Source: Clostridium sp. UBA2485 (GTDB taxonomy: Bacteria; Bacillota; Clostridia; Clostridiales; Clostridiaceae). From it: a stretch of DNA of 16,831 nt. This document shows positions 14,220 through 16,831 of this stretch, piece by piece. Made by a program: the position numbers and the translations under genes. Position 1 is the first letter of the stretch; every line of letters starts with the position of its first letter. The notes beneath the pieces are model-generated. The model did not search any database. It worked only from the letters and a program-made list of their open reading frames with translations, and was not told the origin of the DNA. The stretch covers positions 26,558-43,388 of the forward strand of contig NZ_DDOV01000005.1 in the NCBI RefSeq assembly GCF_002341865.1, given 5' to 3'.

Positions 14220-15728
14220 TTGACTTTTTTAAGCGGGATTATGAAGCTTTCACCAATTGCAGTTTTAATAGGCTTGATGATGGGTGGAATGGAGGTCTTA
14301 ATAGCGGCTCCACTTGCAACTTGCTGGGCTGTGATTATGGCATATGTGACAGAAAAAATTAAATTTAATGAGGCTGTAGATTGCGCAGTTGAAAACGTTA
14401 AAGCTATGCAATTTGTATTCTTTATACTGATGTTTGCGTATGCGATGGCAGCAGCGTTTATGGCAACTGGAGTTGGGGCAGCTATAGTTAATGTAGCTTT
14501 AGGACTTGGACTAACAGCAAGAACTGTTGCTCTTACAGGATTTATGGTTACTGGAATATTGTCAATAGCAACAGGAACATCTTGGGGAACTTTTGCAGCA
14601 TGTGCACCAATTTTTCTATGGCTTTCTCATATAGTTGATGGAAATATTTTGGTGACAGCAGCTGCTATAGCAGGAGGAGCTTGTTTTGGAGATAATATAG
14701 GATTAATATCTGACACAACAGTTGTTAGCTCTGAAATTCAAAAAGTAGAAATAATGGATAGAATTAAAAGACAAGTTGTCTGGGCTGGTTTGTGTTTCGT
14801 TATTGGAGCTATAGGTTTCTACATATTAAGTGTAGTTCTAAAACTTCCAAATGATTCATCTGTTAATGCAGCTTCTGCAATAGATGCAATTCCAAAAGAG
14901 GTTTGGGCTACACTAGGACAAGAAAGACCAGCAGCAGTAGATTTATTAAATCAAGTTAAGGATGGAGTACCTATATATATGGTAATACCATTAATTCTTG
15001 TTATAATAGCAGCTGCTAAAGGAATATCTACATTAGCATGTTTATCTATAGGTATAATATCTTCATTTATTCTTGGATTATTTGCAGGAACTACTACATT
15101 ACCAGGGTTTTTAGAGTTAGTACAAGGCGGATTTTCTGAAGCTGGACAAACTGTAATCGTTATGATGATGTGGGTCGGTGCATTTGGAGGTATAATGGCA
15201 AAAATGAAAGCATTTGAGCCAATATCAAAGCTTGTTGTACGCATGTCTAAAAATGTTAGACAACTTATGCATTGGAATGGATGGTTATCAATAATTGGTA
15301 ATATGTTGCTTGCAGATGAAATGGCACAAATTGTAACTATAGGACCTATAATTAAAGAATTAGTAGATGATAATGTTGAAGGTAGCGAAGAAGCAATATA
15401 TCAGTTGAAAATAAGAAACTCTATATTCTCGAGTTCATTAGGAGTTTTTGGATCTCAATTGATTCCATGGCATGTATATTTAAGCTTTTACGTAGCTATT
15501 TCAAATGCTGTATACCCATTGTATACATTTACACCATTTTCATTCATTAAATATAATATAATGGCAGTGGTTACAGTAGGATCATTACTATTACTTACTC
15601 GTACTGGTCTAGATAGATTTATTCCTAACTTTGGATTACCTACAGAGCCAGAAGTTAGACTTAAGAAGAAAACTAATGTTAAAAATAACGATAAATCTTG
15701 TGATGAACCTATGAGAGCATCATCATAA
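14220..15728 (+). CDS. nhaC: NhaC-family Na+/H+ (or organic anion) antiporter
   Basis: 502 residues, about 11-12 hydrophobic segments, normal for the NhaC family. Two family signatures are clear: IATGTSWGTFAACAPI (about 116-131) and CFGDNIGLISDTTVVSS (155-171), which carries the conserved GDN and SDTT acidic and hydroxyl residues of the ion site. A late motif, FGSQLIPWHVY, resembles the family's LIPWN region. The tail (about 482-502) is cytoplasmic, polar and lysine-rich. The start is TTG with a perfect AGGAGG (14206-14211) 8 bases upstream. It is monocistronic, with its own promoter and terminator. NhaC relatives include Na+/H+ antiporters and MleN-type malate/lactate exchangers, so the second substrate is uncertain. 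Confidence 0.88.
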   Translation: MTFLSGIMKLSPIAVLIGLMMGGMEVLIAAPLATCWAVIMAYVTEKIKFNEAVDCAVENVKAMQFVFFILMFAYAMAAAFMATGVGAAIVNVALGLGLTARTVALTGFMVTGILSIATGTSWGTFAACAPIFLWLSHIVDGNILVTAAAIAGGACFGDNIGLISDTTVVSSEIQKVEIMDRIKRQVVWAGLCFVIGAIGFYILSVVLKLPNDSSVNAASAIDAIPKEVWATLGQERPAAVDLLNQVKDGVPIYMVIPLILVIIAAAKGISTLACLSIGIISSFILGLFAGTTTLPGFLELVQGGFSEAGQTVIVMMMWVGAFGGIMAKMKAFEPISKLVVRMSKNVRQLMHWNGWLSIIGNMLLADEMAQIVTIGPIIKELVDDNVEGSEEAIYQLKIRNSIFSSSLGVFGSQLIPWHVYLSFYVAISNAVYPLYTFTPFSFIKYNIMAVVTVGSLLLLTRTGLDRFIPNFGLPTEPEVRLKKKTNVKNNDKSCDEPMRASS

Positions 15729-15733
15729 AACAA

Positions 15734-15763
15734 AAGCCCATCTATATTTAAATAGATGGGTTT
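15734..15763. terminator. Terminator of the NhaC-family gene
   Basis: The stem CCCATCTAT (15737-15745) / ATAGATGGG (15752-15760) is extended by G-T, A-T and A-T pairs at its base and has a 6-base loop. TTTCTTATATTTTTT follows on the plus strand. It starts 6 bases after the stop. The A-rich left flank lets it act on minus-strand transcripts from the FecE-type gene as well. Confidence 0.88.
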
Positions 15764-15875
15764 CTTATATTTTTTAGAATAATTATTAAGAAACGCTTAT
15801 ATAAACTAAAAGATATAATATTAAAAAAGTAAGAAGTCAATTTTATAAAACATAAATACCTATTACTAAAGTTTA

Positions 15876-16649
15876 TTATTTTATATAAGGTGACCTATAG
15901 ATGATATTTAAAATATCAGTTTCTTTATCCACCATAACCTTAACATCAACCTCATACAAAGATTTTATTAGCTCCTCAGTTAGAACTTCCTTTGGCGTTC
16001 CATAGCTAACAATTTTTCCTGATTTCATGGCATAAATTTTATCACAATATAAAGCAGCGATATTTAAATCATGAATAGCAGATATAACTGTGATACCAAG
16101 CTCTTTTACTGTTGCCATAAATTGAAGTTGATACTTTATATCCAAATGGTTTGTAGGTTCGTCTAAAATAAGACATTCTGTTTTTTGTGCTAAAGCCCTT
16201 GCAAGGATTATTCTTTGCTTTTCTCCTCCCGATAAACTTGAAAAACTTCGATTAACATAACTTGACATACCTACCTTAGCTAAAGACTCTTCCATAATTT
16301 TGTAGTCTTCAGTATTATCTTTTTCTATAAATTTTTTATGTGGTGATCGTCCCATTAAAACCATATCTGAAACAGAAAAATCAAAATTATAATTATTATG
16401 TTGAGACACCACAGCCATTTTTTTTGCACTTTCCTTCATAGAAAAATCTTTGATATTCTTATTATCTAAAAATATAGCGCCTGTAGAAGGTTTTAAAGTT
16501 CGATATATACATTTTAAAAGTGTGCTTTTACCACTACCATTAGGTCCTATAATGCCTACAAATTCCTTTCTGTCTGCATGAATGTTTAATCCCTTTAAGA
16601 TATGATTTTCTCCTAAATAAGCTTCTAAATCTAAAGTTTTTACTTCCAT
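15876..16649 (-). CDS. FecE-type ABC transporter ATPase (iron-siderophore/heme/cobalamin uptake)
   Basis: 257 residues, the normal size for FecE/FhuC/BtuD ATPases. Walker A GPNGSGKS (35-42), Q-loop VSQHNNYNFDFSVSDMVLMG (the DMVLMGR pattern is typical of this subfamily), signature LSGGEKQRI, Walker B CLILDEPTNHLD with the NHLD ending typical of siderophore and B12 importers, and H-loop AIHDLN. The ATG shares one base with the stop of the upstream permease (TAATG), and GGAGG lies about 8 bases before it, so translation is coupled. It powers metal-chelate or cobalamin import; the exact substrate is not readable. Confidence 0.92.
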   Translation of the reverse strand: MEVKTLDLEAYLGENHILKGLNIHADRKEFVGIIGPNGSGKSTLLKCIYRTLKPSTGAIFLDNKNIKDFSMKESAKKMAVVSQHNNYNFDFSVSDMVLMGRSPHKKFIEKDNTEDYKIMEESLAKVGMSSYVNRSFSSLSGGEKQRIILARALAQKTECLILDEPTNHLDIKYQLQFMATVKELGITVISAIHDLNIAALYCDKIYAMKSGKIVSYGTPKEVLTEELIKSLYEVDVKVMVDKETDILNIIYRSPYIK

Positions 16650-16831
16650 TAAGCATTACCTCCAAATCCATATGACTTACTTACCATAAGATATATAAAT
16701 ACTGGAGCACCTATTATAGAAATCAATATTCCTATTGGTAGTTCATTGCCAGGTATTATGATTCTAGATAGTACATCTGCCCAAACCATAAATATAGCTC
16801 CTATCAATGCTGATAATATAATAATTCTTTT
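16649..16831 (-). CDS. FecCD-type ABC transporter permease, C-terminal 60 residues (runs off the window)
   Basis: The open frame continues past the right edge. The visible end contains the family-specific pattern WADVLSRIIIPGNELPIGIL followed by IGAPVFIYLMVSK, the coupling region and last membrane helix of FecCD/BtuC permeases. The stop TAA (16649-16651 on the minus strand) overlaps the ATPase start by one base. It is the membrane channel partner of the ATPase. The start and any binding-protein gene lie outside the window. Confidence 0.9.
   Translation of the reverse strand, partial: KRIIILSALIGAIFMVWADVLSRIIIPGNELPIGILISIIGAPVFIYLMVSKSYGFGGNA

Overview
The window is very AT-rich, uses TTG and GTG starts freely, has strong AGGAGG-type ribosome binding sites and long gene-free AT-rich spacers. 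Together with the gene content this points to a low-GC Firmicute, most likely a Clostridium (inference; species not determined). No rRNA, tRNA, CRISPR array or insertion sequence was found.

Region 1 (1-5065) is a sulfur locus. A stand-alone TusA-like sulfur carrier (211-432) converges on a LysR regulator (529-1431, minus). After an 814-bp divergent spacer comes a four-gene plus-strand cluster: the N-terminal half of a YeeE/YedE (TsuA-type) thiosulfate transporter, a second TusA-like carrier, the C-terminal half of the same transporter, and, past a hairpin, a thioredoxin-reductase-like flavoprotein with a fused thioredoxin-like domain that has no CXXC. The simplest reading is an uptake-and-reduction module: thiosulfate (or a related sulfur or selenium species) enters through the split channel, is passed to a TusA cysteine, and is reduced by the flavoprotein. 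LysR is the likely local regulator. A near-perfect 26-bp palindrome sits just before the transporter's ribosome binding site.

Region 2 (5975-12082) is an oligopeptide ABC transporter operon, oppA-oppB-oppC-oppD-oppF, followed by a small three-helix membrane protein of unknown function and a strong terminator. oppC carries an in-frame TGA at codon 53 inside its first membrane segment, immediately followed by ATG, so it is a pseudogene, a recent nonsense mutant, a sequencing error, or is rescued by re-initiation. A hairpin between oppA and oppB is placed to favour high levels of the binding protein.

Region 3 (12083-16831) holds a decayed C-terminal fragment of an iron-siderophore-type binding protein on the minus strand, a Bax1-inhibitor/YetJ-type membrane protein (minus) with a bidirectional terminator, a long AT-rich spacer with a good promoter, an NhaC-family antiporter (plus), and, on the minus strand, a FecE-type ATPase preceded by the 3' end of a FecCD-type permease that runs off the window. 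The window covers at least three transport systems plus regulation.
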